A stretch of DNA of 64,000 nucleotides from Streptomyces clavifer. GTDB lineage: Bacteria; Actinomycetota; Actinomycetes; Streptomycetales; Streptomycetaceae. The notes beneath the pieces are model-generated. The model ran no database searches, had not been told where the DNA came from, and saw only the letters and a program-made list of their open reading frames with translations. A program made the position numbers and the translations under genes. Shown one piece after another: positions 53,828-62,448 of this stretch. The number at the start of each line of letters is the position of its first letter. The first letter of the stretch is position 1. The stretch is from the NCBI GenBank assembly GCA_014651175.1, contig BMWJ01000021.1, positions 1 to 64,000 on the forward strand, in the 5' to 3' direction.

Positions 53828-54121
53828 GTGTTTGAGTACTTGCTTGCGACCGATGACGACGATTTCCTCGGGCCGGTGCGCTCGGATAGGTGTGCGGATG
53901 TGCTTCAGCCAAGGGGCTGGGGGGCGGTGCCCGTGGGTGGCGATGGCCACTACCGGATCGCTGTCGAAGGCATGGAGATTGAGTTCGCTTGGGAAATGCC
54001 CGGCCTTCAGGTCACAGTTCACGGCACATCAGACGAGCCCACGGCTGAGGAGCTGGTAGCTACGATCGCGCGTCAGGTCGGAACCGAGCTCGCGGTGCGA
54101 GTCCGGGTAGTCCCGCTCTAG
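53828..54121 (+). CDS. Cargo gene of the IS630 unit, unknown function
   Basis: 97 residues from GTG 53828 (the open frame also extends to 53780). The sequence is acidic at the start (FEYLLATDDDDFLGPVRSDR) and then strand-rich (GHYRIAVEGMEIEFAWEMPG), with a final helix (TAEELVATIARQVGTELAVR). It looks like a small alpha/beta fold similar in style to immunity proteins, but no family is recognised. The TAG stop lies at the inner IS end. No clear ribosome site is seen, so translation may start leaderless. Confidence 0.55.
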   Translation: MFEYLLATDDDDFLGPVRSDRCADVLQPRGWGAVPVGGDGHYRIAVEGMEIEFAWEMPGLQVTVHGTSDEPTAEELVATIARQVGTELAVRVRVVPL

Positions 54122-54128
54122 CGCCGCT

Positions 54129-55268
54129 TCAGGCGACGTTGGCTTGGTTGACTACGGTTCGTAGTTGCTGGTCATGAGTGTGGTGGTTTCGCCAGATGAT
54201 GTAACGGCGGATCATGCTGCCCTGCTCTTTGTGACTGGCGTGGTCGGTGCCGTCGAGGGTGAAGTAGCGCAGGGCGGTGAACTGGCCTCGATCCGGTTGA
54301 GCCAGGAGCTGTTGGTTGGGGTGTAGGCGATCTCAACGTTGTTCGCGTCCGCCCACGTCGCGACCCGTTGGCACCGCTTCGTCGTCAGGTGCGGGGAGTA
54401 GTTGTCGCAGATGATGGCGATCCGCACCTTCACCGGGTGCAAGGAGCGCAGGTAGCGGCAGAACTCCAGGTACTTGGAGCGGTTCTTGGTCTTCTTGATG
54501 TGACCATAGAGCTGGTCTTTTCCCAGGTCGTAGGCGGCGAACAGGTGCCGGACCCCATGCGGGCGGGTGTAGGTCGCCCGCCGCCGTGGCCGGGGGGGCT
54601 CGGTCGGGGTCCTTGTGCCGGCCACTGCGTTCGGCCCACTGGCGTCCGGGATGGGGCTGGAGGTTGAGCGGGCCGAATTCGTCCATGCAGAAGATGATCT
54701 CGGGCTCGCCGTCCTCGGGTATGACCTCGCCGTCGGCGATGGCGTGGAGATGCTCGACACGGGCCTTCTTCTGCGCGTAGTCCGGGTCTTTCGAGGTCTT
54801 CCAGGTCTTCACGCGTTGAAAGGAGATGCCTTCCTCGCGGAGCAGGATACGCAGGCCCTCGTGGCTGATGTCGTCGACCACCCCCTCGGCGACCAGGAAG
54901 TCGGCCAGCTTGACCAAACTCCAGGTCGAGAAGGGCAGATTGTGCTCGACTGGCTTGGACTTGGCGATCTTCTTGATCTCCCGGCGCTCGGGCAGGGTGA
55001 ACGTCTCTGGCCTGCCGCCTCTGTACTTCGGGTAGAGCGATGCGAACCCGTCGGTGTTGAAATTGTGAATCACGTCCCGGACCCGGTCCGCACTGGTGAG
55101 CGTGACCTCGGCGATCTTCACCACGGGCATGCTCTGCGCTGACAGCAGCACCATCTGGGCCCGGCGCCAGGTCACCACTGACCCTGTGCCGCGGCGGACG
55201 ATCCGCAACAACCGCCGGCCTTCATCGTCATCGATCTCACGGACGCGTACTCGTTCAGCCACCCGCAC
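54129..55268 (-). pseudogene. IS630-family transposase, two frameshifts
   Basis: The N-terminal frame (55268 down) has the helix-turn-helix VVTWRRAQMVLLSAQSM and RVRDVIHNFNTDGFASLYPK, then the first Asp in EIIFCMDEFGPLNLQPHPG. A shift near 54595, in a run of C, moves to ATYTRPHGVRHLFAAYDLGK and the second Asp in IAIICDNYSPHLTTK, then the Glu in TNSSWLNRIEA. A second shift near 54282, where one C is missing, moves to FTALRYFTLDGTDHASHKEQ and the stop inside the inner end at 54129. As read it is inactive. Confidence 0.88.
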
Positions 55269-55350
55269 AGCTTGACGGCCGCACGCCGGCGAGGACAGGT
55301 CCCAAACGGCGCGTCAGGTCACGACAGGGCAAACGTTGCCTGATGCGGTC

Positions 55351-57105
55351 CTAGAAGGATTCAGCCGCCCGCAGGAGGTACTGCGGCAGGTAAGGGGACT
55401 CCACGCGGATAGCCCAGCCGCGGCGGCGGGCGTGGCAGGCCAGCGCGAGGACGTCGAGGTTGACGGAGACCTCAGGATCGTCGGAGCGGTCGGCAACCTC
55501 GTAGTACGCGCGGTGGGCTTCGAGCGCGTCGGCCAAGGCCAGGTTGAAGCTCTCCTCGTCGCCCTCCACCAGCTGCGAGAGCAGCACGGCCGGCGGCATC
55601 GCGAAGCCCCAGTCCTTGGCCTTCTCGGCCTCTTGAAGCGCCCGCTGCGCGGCCGCCTCGGGATCAGTGCCCTTCAGGTAGGCGTGGAGAGCCTCGCGGT
55701 ACGCCGTGAACGCGGAGCCGTCCGGGCGCGCGAAAGTGGGGCCGGTGAGGACCAGAGGGGCGAGGTCCTCGCATGCGCCGGTGATCAGGGCGAAGGTGGT
55801 GGCCGTCTGCCAGCGCCCGGCACCGGCATCCTCGCCGCGCTTGGCCCGATAGCGCAGCGTGCGGCCGTCGACGTTCACCTCGACCTCGGTGCCCGGCTCC
55901 GCCAGGGCGATACGGAACAGGGCCGCCCCCGCGCGAGAGGCCAGCCGAAGGGTGGCGAGCTGGGCATCCTCGGCGTCGCCGGGATTCCCCGCCCGCCACT
56001 GGAAGAGGCGCTCCTGATCGTCCATCACGCTACCGAGGGGCCAGACGGCGAGGGGCTCCCCGTCGGCGGGGGCGAACGCCTCCCGCCAGCGCTCCTCGTA
56101 CATGGCCACGATCCTCGGGATGCCCTCGCGCTCACAGGCGGGCCGCTCCACCACCAACGGGCCGGCGGCGAGCGCGGCGACCGCGTCCGGCCGTCGGTTG
56201 CGGCCGAGCCCTCCGACTCGAGGGCCCCGGGTCTCGAAGCCGGTGACCAGCGCGTGCGGGAGGTAGTCGGTGTGAACGGCCGGTGCCCAGCCCAGCGTCC
56301 GGTACGCGATCGCGGCCAGGGCGAGGGGCACGAGCGGGAGCAGGCTGCTCGGGGAGGCCGCCTGCCCGTGCAGGGCGCTGTGCCGGACCAAGACCTCGGC
56401 CAGCGCGGCGTCGAAGCCCTCCCTGTCCCCGGCGGCCAGCGCCCGCAGCGTCTGCAGCGCCAGGCCGTCCGGCCGGTCCAGGAGGGGCTCGCCCGTCTCC
56501 GTCGCACGGGTACGGACCCGGTCCAGAGCCGCATCCAAGGCAGCCAGCTTGGCCTGCGCACTCGGCGGGTACTCCCCGTCGCCGGCGTCGTCCAGGGCCA
56601 CGGCAGTCAACCCCGTGGCGAGCTCGCCGACAGGCGTGCCCTTCTCCTTCTCGGCGAACTTCTGCCGGGCGAAGGTGAACTCCTCGCCGTGCCACTTGGC
56701 CTTGTCCCTGAGGACCGACAGGCAGAGCGCGTCGATCCACTCCTTGGGCGTCACGCTTTCCTCGGGTGCGTCATCACCCGGGTCGTAGCTCATGCCGAAG
56801 TTCACATACTCCAGGAAGACGTTGAAGCTACAGTGCGGGTGGTAAGCCGCGTACGCGATGGCGCCGGCCGCGGCCTCGGAGGCATCCTTGAGGGCGGCCC
56901 TGGCCTCCGAGGTGTCGAGACCGGGCGTCTCGACGGACAGGGCGCCCAGGTAGTCGAGGAACTCGTCGGCGATCGACTGCCACTCGTAGGTGGCCATCCG
57001 GCCGCCCCGCGACATGGACCGCACCTGGCCCACGATTCGGTTGGTGAAGTCCTCGCGCGCTGCCGACACGGCCGCCTCGCCCACCTGGTGACGTTCTATT
57101 CGCAC
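55351..57105 (-). CDS. Tandem Imm49-like immunity protein
   Basis: 584 residues from GTG 57105 (GGAG eight bases upstream). Two copies of an Imm49-type fold seem joined. The first half ends LALAAIAYRTLGWAPAVHTD-YLPHALV. The second ends HRAYYEVADRSDDPEVSVNL, then LALACHARRRGWAIRVESPY-LPQYLL. The 'LA..A...GW...v.s.YLP..L' closing motif is the family mark and occurs twice, while a single Imm49 is about half this length. It is predicted to neutralise a secreted polymorphic toxin; no toxin gene is adjacent. An IS630 unit sits directly at its stop codon. Confidence 0.8.
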   Translation of the reverse strand: MRIERHQVGEAAVSAAREDFTNRIVGQVRSMSRGGRMATYEWQSIADEFLDYLGALSVETPGLDTSEARAALKDASEAAAGAIAYAAYHPHCSFNVFLEYVNFGMSYDPGDDAPEESVTPKEWIDALCLSVLRDKAKWHGEEFTFARQKFAEKEKGTPVGELATGLTAVALDDAGDGEYPPSAQAKLAALDAALDRVRTRATETGEPLLDRPDGLALQTLRALAAGDREGFDAALAEVLVRHSALHGQAASPSSLLPLVPLALAAIAYRTLGWAPAVHTDYLPHALVTGFETRGPRVGGLGRNRRPDAVAALAAGPLVVERPACEREGIPRIVAMYEERWREAFAPADGEPLAVWPLGSVMDDQERLFQWRAGNPGDAEDAQLATLRLASRAGAALFRIALAEPGTEVEVNVDGRTLRYRAKRGEDAGAGRWQTATTFALITGACEDLAPLVLTGPTFARPDGSAFTAYREALHAYLKGTDPEAAAQRALQEAEKAKDWGFAMPPAVLLSQLVEGDEESFNLALADALEAHRAYYEVADRSDDPEVSVNLDVLALACHARRRGWAIRVESPYLPQYLLRAAESF

Positions 57106-57431
57106 TGCCTGGCTCCTTGATCGATCTCTGCCACAGCCTAGGTGCGGGATCTGACAGGCCGGTCACTGCCATTCACTGGGTTTCATCCCGGACGAGCCGC
57201 GCCGCAGGCTCCTGGCAGGTCTGTCAACGGCGGGCAGTTGCCGCGGCCGGCCCGAGCCGACGGTGCCGCACCGGGATCCTGCGAGCCCTGGCGTGGCCGG
57301 ACCCACTGCCCGCCGCCTCGGCCCAGGACAGGAGCCTCGACCACCACCCCTTGCCCGACTCCCGCGCTGCTCTTCGTCCTGAGCGGCGCTGCGGGCGGCG
57401 AGAGGAGCACGAAAGGCGTAGAAGTGGAAGC
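57106..57431. other. Intergenic between divergent genes
   Basis: About 325 bases, GC-rich, no gene. It should contain the promoters of the Imm49 gene (minus) and the ligase remnant (plus). Confidence 0.35.
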
Positions 57432-58250
57432 GTGCACCTCTCACCGCCGATCGAGCCGATGCTGGCTCGCCCCATCACAGCCTTACCGTCGCCCGGGGCG
57501 AAGCCCGTGCTGTTCGAGCCCAAGGCCGACGGGTTCCGTGTCCTGGTGTTCACCGGGCCGCGGCCGTACCTCCAGTCCAGGAGGGGTGCCGATCTGCGTG
57601 GGGCCTTTCCCGAGCTCGTCCGGTCTGCGGCCGAGCTCGGTGTCGAGACGGTTCTCGATGCCGAGTGGGTGGTGTGGGGCGCGCAGGGGCTCGACTTTCC
57701 CGCGCTGCAGGAGCGGGCTGGCCCGGCGCCGGGGAGCCACCGCGCAGCGCGCGGCGCGGGAGCTGCCGGCCCATCTGATCGTCTTCGACGTGCTTGAGAT
57801 GTCCGGTGATGTCTTGCTCGCGAGCCCTTGCGCCGTCGCAGGGCTGCGCTGGAGGACCTCTTCACCGCGCGGCGGCTGGCAGCCCTGTGGGCGCTGTGCC
57901 CGCAGACTTCCGACCCGGCGACCGCCGCCGGCTGGCTGGACCCGGTGTGGGAGGCGGCTGGAATCGAGGGTGTGGTGATCAAGGATCCTTGCTCGCGCTA
58001 CCGGCGCGGAGAGCGCGGGTGGCTGAAGCTGCGGACCCGCATGACGACGGAGGGGATCACCGGTGCGGTCACCGGAACCGTTCACTCGCCGACCAGCCTC
58101 CTGCTCGGCCGGTTCGACCCTGCTGGCCAGCTGAAGCTGATCGCCCGTTCCACGCCGCTGTCCCGGCCTGCGGCGGCCGAGCTGGGCCCCGTCCTTCGTC
58201 CCGCTGGTCAGGAACCACCCACGCCCGTGACCAGTCGAGTGCACCGGTAA
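57432..58250 (+). pseudogene. ATP-dependent DNA ligase (LigC-like), frameshifted
   Basis: From GTG 57432 (VHLSPPIEPMLARP) the adenylation domain begins, with the nucleotide-binding Lys31 in FEPKADGFRVLVF (KxDG) and SRRGADLRGAFPEL, then VLDAEWVVW. The frame changes near 57735 (to LPAHLIVFDVLEM) and again near 57825 (to RRRAALEDLFTARRLAALWA). It then includes GIEGVVIKDPCSRYRRGERG-WLKLR and the OB-fold end. This is the small single-domain LigC/LigD-ligase type, common in multiple copies in Streptomyces and linked to end joining. Two frameshifts inactivate it as read. Confidence 0.85.
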
Positions 58251-58403
58251 GCTGAAACGCCTGGTCAAGCTGGACATCCTCACCGAAGCTGGCGCTAGTA
58301 GCTTCACTACGAAGCAGGTGGCCGACCGAGCAATACGCCCGGCATCCCTGGCTTCAGTTGGCGAGTGAGCAGATGAGTTGGCGACGGCTGCGATCGCTCA
58401 GGC

Positions 58404-59024
58404 ATGCATGTCGGGTGTGCCGCGAACTGCATACGCTGGCAGGCGGGCTTCCTTCAGGTAGGCCGGGGAGAGCGAGAGCCCGAACCGCTGCTCAATGACG
58501 CCGAGGGTGCGCCGGTAAGCATCCGTGTAGTGCTCAGTTTCGGGGGTGATGAGCGTTTTCCCGTCGGGCTGCAGCACGTGCCCGCTAATGAGGTCGGGAA
58601 GCAGCAGGTCAGGCTCCTGGCCCCAGCGCCATACTTCCTCGCGCAGCCCGAAGCCACATACTTCCACACCGTCCCGAGCATAGAAAACTGTGGCCGGCGG
58701 ATGCTCTTGCATCGGCACGTAGTGGACAGCTTCGATGCCCTTGTGAGAGATCTCTGCCAAACAGTCCCCGCCGGTAGAGTCCCCGTACTCCAGAGCGAAC
58801 GCCCAGCCCTCCTGCTCTCCGACGCGTACGACCCCGTCACCGTCCTCGCCTGGTCGGTACCACTCACCGAGGACCCACGCTTCGGCGTCAGTGATCGGCT
58901 CGGTCGCGGCGTCCCGATCGCCTCCCATGCGTACCGCCAGTTCCTGCGCGGATATCCCGCGTGCGAACACCACGCTGGACCTCCAGTGCTCCAGATCGAC
59001 CAGCCACCGAATCCCGTCGCGCAC
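58404..59024 (-). CDS. DUF6461-family protein
   Basis: 206 residues from GTG 59024, preceded by GGAGGGG. Landmarks: DGIRWLVDLEHWRSSVVFAR near the start, AVRMGGD, EGWAFALEYGDSTGG and GIEAVHYVPMQEHPPATVFY, then the C-terminal helix RRTLGVIEQRFGLSLSP. This agrees with the actinobacterial DUF6461 family, whose function is unknown. Family proteins often sit among toxin-immunity genes, which fits this neighbourhood. Cytosolic, no membrane segment. Confidence 0.75.
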
Positions 59025-59594
59025 ACTGCGCCCCTCCCATAAGCAAGTGATCGTCGGGTGCACCCTACGCAGCGGCACCGACAAGGCGACCCGGCCGTGC
59101 AGCGCCAAGTGATCACGCCGTCAGCCAGGAAGCACTGGAAACGGACATCGACTTACGAACTTCCCTCTCAAGTTGGTGACCACCAACACGCCCTGGAGCC
59201 CACCTGATACGAGGCTACTGAGCTCAGGCCAGCTCCAACCCGGATATCGAAGTCAAGACCCCCGATCTCGACCTTGAGTCCCACATCACCTCGGTACTCG
59301 GCGATGGCTCCGACCCCTGTGACCACGGGATGAGATGCCAGGAGGTGAGCGATAAGGTCCCGAACTCCATAGCAGCTGGGCCCGCTGCCGACTCGACGTG
59401 AGAGGTTCCACCTCGAGGTGACCGGCCCTCCGGGTGTTCGAGACCACGTGGCCTTGATCGGCAACGCACTGGTCGAACGATACGGCTGACCGCGCAACAG
59501 CGGAGACCTTCACGTTTCTTGAAACGGACGAAACAGAGTTTCGAAACCAGTCCCGCTCAATAGCGCTGGCCTGTCCGTTCCGTCAGACACCCGG
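59025..59594. other. Interval with one possible gene remnant
   Basis: A minus-strand frame within 59168-59497 reads VRDLIAHLLASHPVVTGVGA, then LKVEIGGLDFDIRVGAGL, which looks protein-like. It has a poor start and no known family. The rest shows no gene. Confidence 0.35.
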
Positions 59595-60209
59595 TCACGA
59601 CGTCGGCGGGTCCGCCGGCTTGGCTCGCTGCGGAAGGACTGTCTCGCGCCGGACCAGCATCGCCACGCACTCGTCGATCTTCCGGGTGCGCGTCTCGGCC
59701 CGCTTGACGGCATTGACCCGGCTGATGAGGGCGAAATGGTTGGTCTTGGTGAGCACCTCGAACATCGCCTGCGCCGCCGGGTCGGCGGCGATCGCGGCTC
59801 GTAGGTCGGCCGGTACCTCCGCTTCCGATGACGGCGCATAGGCGGCCGTCCACCGCCCGTCGGCCTTCGCAGCGTCCACAGCGGCGCGGCCGGCGGGCAG
59901 CATCAGGCCGGCCGCCTCCAACCGGGCCACGTTGGCAACGTTGCGCTGGGACCAGACGCTGCGGGGCCGGCGCGGGGTGAACCGCCGCCAGGAACTCTCC
60001 TCGTCGCGCTTGCGGGCCTGCCCGTCGATCCAGCCGAAGCACAGTGCCTCGTCGACCGCCTGCTGCCAGGTCAACGTGGTAACGAAGCCGCCCTTCCTGG
60101 TCAGGACAAGCCACACACCAGGAGAGGCGGTGTGGTTGTCCAGCAGCCACGCGCGCAGCGCCGCGCCGTCAGCAACGATCAACTCATCCAGCTCGGGTCC
60201 GGTCACCAC
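59595..60209 (-). CDS. YdeI/OmpD-associated-like protein
   Basis: 204 residues. Typical landmarks: LRAWLLDNHTASPGVWLVLT, then WQQAVDEALCFGWIDGQARK and FTPRRPRSVWSQRNVANVAR, followed by ALISRVNAVKRAETRTRKID and MLVRRE near the end. This is the YdeI family, often annotated OmpD-associated, with no defined enzyme activity. It appears intact. TAGTGCCGCAACCC just upstream resembles an IS630-type end, but no partner end was found. Confidence 0.88.
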   Translation of the reverse strand: MVTGPELDELIVADGAALRAWLLDNHTASPGVWLVLTRKGGFVTTLTWQQAVDEALCFGWIDGQARKRDEESSWRRFTPRRPRSVWSQRNVANVARLEAAGLMLPAGRAAVDAAKADGRWTAAYAPSSEAEVPADLRAAIAADPAAQAMFEVLTKTNHFALISRVNAVKRAETRTRKIDECVAMLVRRETVLPQRAKPADPPTS

Positions 60210-60441
60210 CGCAGGTTAGTGCCGCAACCCGGTGTTGCGATCTGTCGGGACTCGTTGAGCCCGCAGCGTCGGTGCCGGCCTGACTCGCCCTCACCGAGGC
60301 CACCGTGGTGAACGCCTGCCTGCACATCGCCCCCAGCTCCCACGAAGTCGACTACCCGTCGTGTGAACTGGAGGCCGAGCACAGACAGCAACGCGGCGCG
60401 CGGACCAAGCCGCCCTAGCCGAGGACGGGTTCAGGAACCGG
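60210..60441. other. Intergenic with a short plus-strand scrap
   Basis: A GTG-initiated frame (VNACLHIAPSSHEVDYPSCE, ending RTKPP at 60418) may be the tail of a lost gene. Nothing else is seen. Confidence 0.3.
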
Positions 60442-61131
60442 TCAGGGGGCGGGGGTGTACGTGACGACGGTGTCCTCGCAGGGGCCTTCTGCGAACACCT
60501 GCAGAGCCTCGTGCTCGTTGACGTCCGCGGTCAGCTGCCAGCGCAGCTTCGTCGCCACCCACTCCCCCGTATACCGGCACTGCGCGTCCGGGGACGGCGG
60601 CAGCCACTCGGCCGGATCCTGATCCGATTTCTGACGGTTCGTACGGGCGGTCACCGCGACGAGCGACGCCGCCGCACCCTGATCGTTCGCGTACGCCTCA
60701 CGGCGAGCCGGCGTCCATGCGGAGGCACCGGAATCCCAGGCTTCCGCGAGAGGGACCATGTGGTCGATGTCCAGGGCACCGGGGTCGGTGACCTCCTGGC
60801 CGTCGTAGTACGACAGCCACGTGCCCCCGGACAGCTTGCACCCGGCCGCGGCCGTCGGCGCGACGATCGCTTCCGCCAGCAGCACCTCGTTGCGGGTGTT
60901 GCAGCCATCTGCGAGGGCGCCGGAGTTCCAGTGGCGGAAGGCGGTGCGGACGTAGCCGGTACGGTCCTCGGTATCGACTTGGACCAGGCCGATGGCGTCG
61001 GCGAGCGTAGTCACTTCCGCAGCCCGCGACCCTGGGGCGGTGTGTGCGGCCTGGGCCGGGACGGGAGCGAGGAGGGGGACGAAAGCGAGGGAGAGTGCGC
61101 CGAAACCGCGCAGGAGGTTCTTGATCATCAC
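60442..61131 (-). CDS. Secreted HNH/DUF1524-type nuclease
   Basis: 229 residues. A signal peptide is evident: MIKNLLRGFGALSLAFVPLL, then APVPAQAAH with cleavage near Ala28. The mature part has GCNTRNEVLLAEAI, two Cys pairs likely to form disulfides, and the nuclease core ALDIDHMVPLAEAWDSGA (catalytic His124 in DHMVPL). A later Asn/Lys helix, TARTNRQKSDQDPAEWLPP, completes the beta-beta-alpha metal site. It would be an extracellular DNase of the type common in Streptomyces. It stands downstream of the GpsA operon with a separate promoter likely. Confidence 0.9.
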   Translation of the reverse strand: MMIKNLLRGFGALSLAFVPLLAPVPAQAAHTAPGSRAAEVTTLADAIGLVQVDTEDRTGYVRTAFRHWNSGALADGCNTRNEVLLAEAIVAPTAAAGCKLSGGTWLSYYDGQEVTDPGALDIDHMVPLAEAWDSGASAWTPARREAYANDQGAAASLVAVTARTNRQKSDQDPAEWLPPSPDAQCRYTGEWVATKLRWQLTADVNEHEALQVFAEGPCEDTVVTYTPAP

Positions 61132-61140
61132 TCCGGCGTT

Positions 61141-61371
61141 CTATCGGTCGCTCCGCATCCCGCGCGTAGGCCACAGCCCTTGGTCACCCGCACGGATTAG
61201 GGCATTCACCGCAGGAACGTTTCGAGGGAGGGTGATGACGGTGAAGGTGGCCCGGCAGAACATCTTCCAGCGCAGCCAGCGGCCGGGCAGCGGGGTGAAG
61301 CCGGTGATCATCCACGCTACGAGGGTGAGGGTGGTGGTGGTCTGGGCAGCGGGCAGCACGGACTCGTGCAT
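61141..61371 (-). CDS. Short hypothetical protein
   Basis: 76 residues from an ATG with GGAGG nine bases upstream, a good ribosome site. One weak hydrophobic stretch (TTLTLVAWMITGFTPLPGRW) is followed by a basic region. No family is recognised. It lies between GpsA and the nuclease gene on the same strand and may belong to the operon. Could be spurious. Confidence 0.4.
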   Translation of the reverse strand: MHESVLPAAQTTTTLTLVAWMITGFTPLPGRWLRWKMFCRATFTVITLPRNVPAVNALIRAGDQGLWPTRGMRSDR

Positions 61372-61437
61372 GGGTGACAGCCTCCGTGACGGGAGGGTGA
61401 AGGTGCGGTGGCCGCCCGCGGAAGCGGGGTGGCGGGG

Positions 61438-62448
61438 TCAGCGCTCGGGCTTAGGGGGCCGCTGCATCAGTGCGGCCGCGGCCTGGTCGAGGCTGATCTT
61501 CTCGTGCAGCAGATCCGACATCACTTCGGTGATGGGCATTTCGACGTCGTGGGCGCGGGCCAGAGCGAGGATCGCCTCCGCACTCTTGACTCCCTCGGTG
61601 GTCTGCCGGGTGGCGGCCGTGGCCTGCTCGACGCTCATTCCCTGGCCGAGGTGGGTACCGAAGGTGCGGTTGCGGGAGAGCGGGGAGGAGCAGGTGGCCA
61701 CCAGGTCGCCGAGGCCGGCCAGACCGGCCAGCGTCCCGGGGTGGGCGCCCATGGCTGTGGCCAGCCGGGTGGTCTCCGCCAGACCGCGGGTGATGAGCAT
61801 GGCGGAGGCGTTGTCACCCATACCCATGCCCGAGGCGATACCGACCGCGAGGGCGATGACGTTCTTCACCGCGCCGCCGAGCTCGCATCCGGTCACGTCG
61901 GTGCTGGTGTAGGGGCGGAAGTACGGGGTGTGGCATGCCTGCTGAACGCGGCGTGCGGCGTCCTCGTCGAGGCACGCGACGGTGGCGGCGGCGGGCTGTC
62001 CGGCCATGATCTCGCGTGCGAGGTTCGGGCCGGAGAGGACCGCGATGCGGTTCGTGCTCACGCCGGTGACCTCAGTGATGACCTGGCTCGCCCTCAGCCC
62101 GCTGCCGATCTCGATCCCCTTCATCAGCGACACGATCACCGTGTCGGGCCCGATGTGCGGCGCCCACGCGGCGAGGCTGGTGCGCAGCGACTGGGCGGGG
62201 ATGGACAGGACGAGGTAGTGCGCGCCGGCCAGGGCGGTCGCCGGGTCGGTGGTGGCTGTCAGGGTGGTGGGCAGTTCGATGTCGGGGAAGTAGCCCGAGT
62301 TGCGGTGGGTCGTGTTGATGCCGTCGGCGATCTCGGCACGGCGTGCGTGGACGATGACGTCGGTGCCAGCGTCGGCCATGATCTTGGCGACGGCGGTGCC
62401 CCAGGACCCGGCTGAGAACACGGCCGCACGGTTTCGGGGCTGGCTCAC
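61438..62448 (-). CDS. gpsA: NAD(P)-dependent glycerol-3-phosphate dehydrogenase
   Basis: 336 residues from GTG 62448. Rossmann start AVFSAGSWGTAVAKIMADAG (the usual first Gly is Ser here), VIVSLMKGIEIGSGLRASQV, SGPNLAREI, the catalytic Lys in ELGGAVKNVIALAVGI, and late GDNASAMLITRGLAETTRLA and GLAGLGDLVATCSSPLSRN, all GpsA landmarks. It converts dihydroxyacetone phosphate to sn-glycerol 3-phosphate for lipid synthesis. The start overlaps the methyltransferase stop by four bases (GTGA), so it is coupled. A second, operon-borne GpsA beside YcaO suggests a specialised pathway. Confidence 0.95.
   Translation of the reverse strand: MSQPRNRAAVFSAGSWGTAVAKIMADAGTDVIVHARRAEIADGINTTHRNSGYFPDIELPTTLTATTDPATALAGAHYLVLSIPAQSLRTSLAAWAPHIGPDTVIVSLMKGIEIGSGLRASQVITEVTGVSTNRIAVLSGPNLAREIMAGQPAAATVACLDEDAARRVQQACHTPYFRPYTSTDVTGCELGGAVKNVIALAVGIASGMGMGDNASAMLITRGLAETTRLATAMGAHPGTLAGLAGLGDLVATCSSPLSRNRTFGTHLGQGMSVEQATAATRQTTEGVKSAEAILALARAHDVEMPITEVMSDLLHEKISLDQAAAALMQRPPKPER

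Larger units (their letters stand above)
53780..55351. mobile_element. IS630-family unit with a cargo gene, TA target duplications
   Basis: Left end 53780-53808 and right end 55323-55351 are 29-base inverted repeats matching at 25 positions (GTGCCGCATCAAGCAACGTT is the left start). TA flanks both sides (53778-53779 and 55352-55353), the hallmark of IS630/mariner insertion. A decayed internal copy of the left end starts at 54121, also after TA. So the unit consists of outer end, cargo gene, inner end, transposase (minus strand), right end. The stop of the flanking Imm49 gene is the right TA plus G. Confidence 0.85.

Noticed and set aside
60217-60245. TAGTGCCGCAACCC... resembling an IS630-type end upstream of the YdeI-like gene
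   Set aside because: Only the first ten bases match the local ends and no inverted partner was found on either side of the gene.
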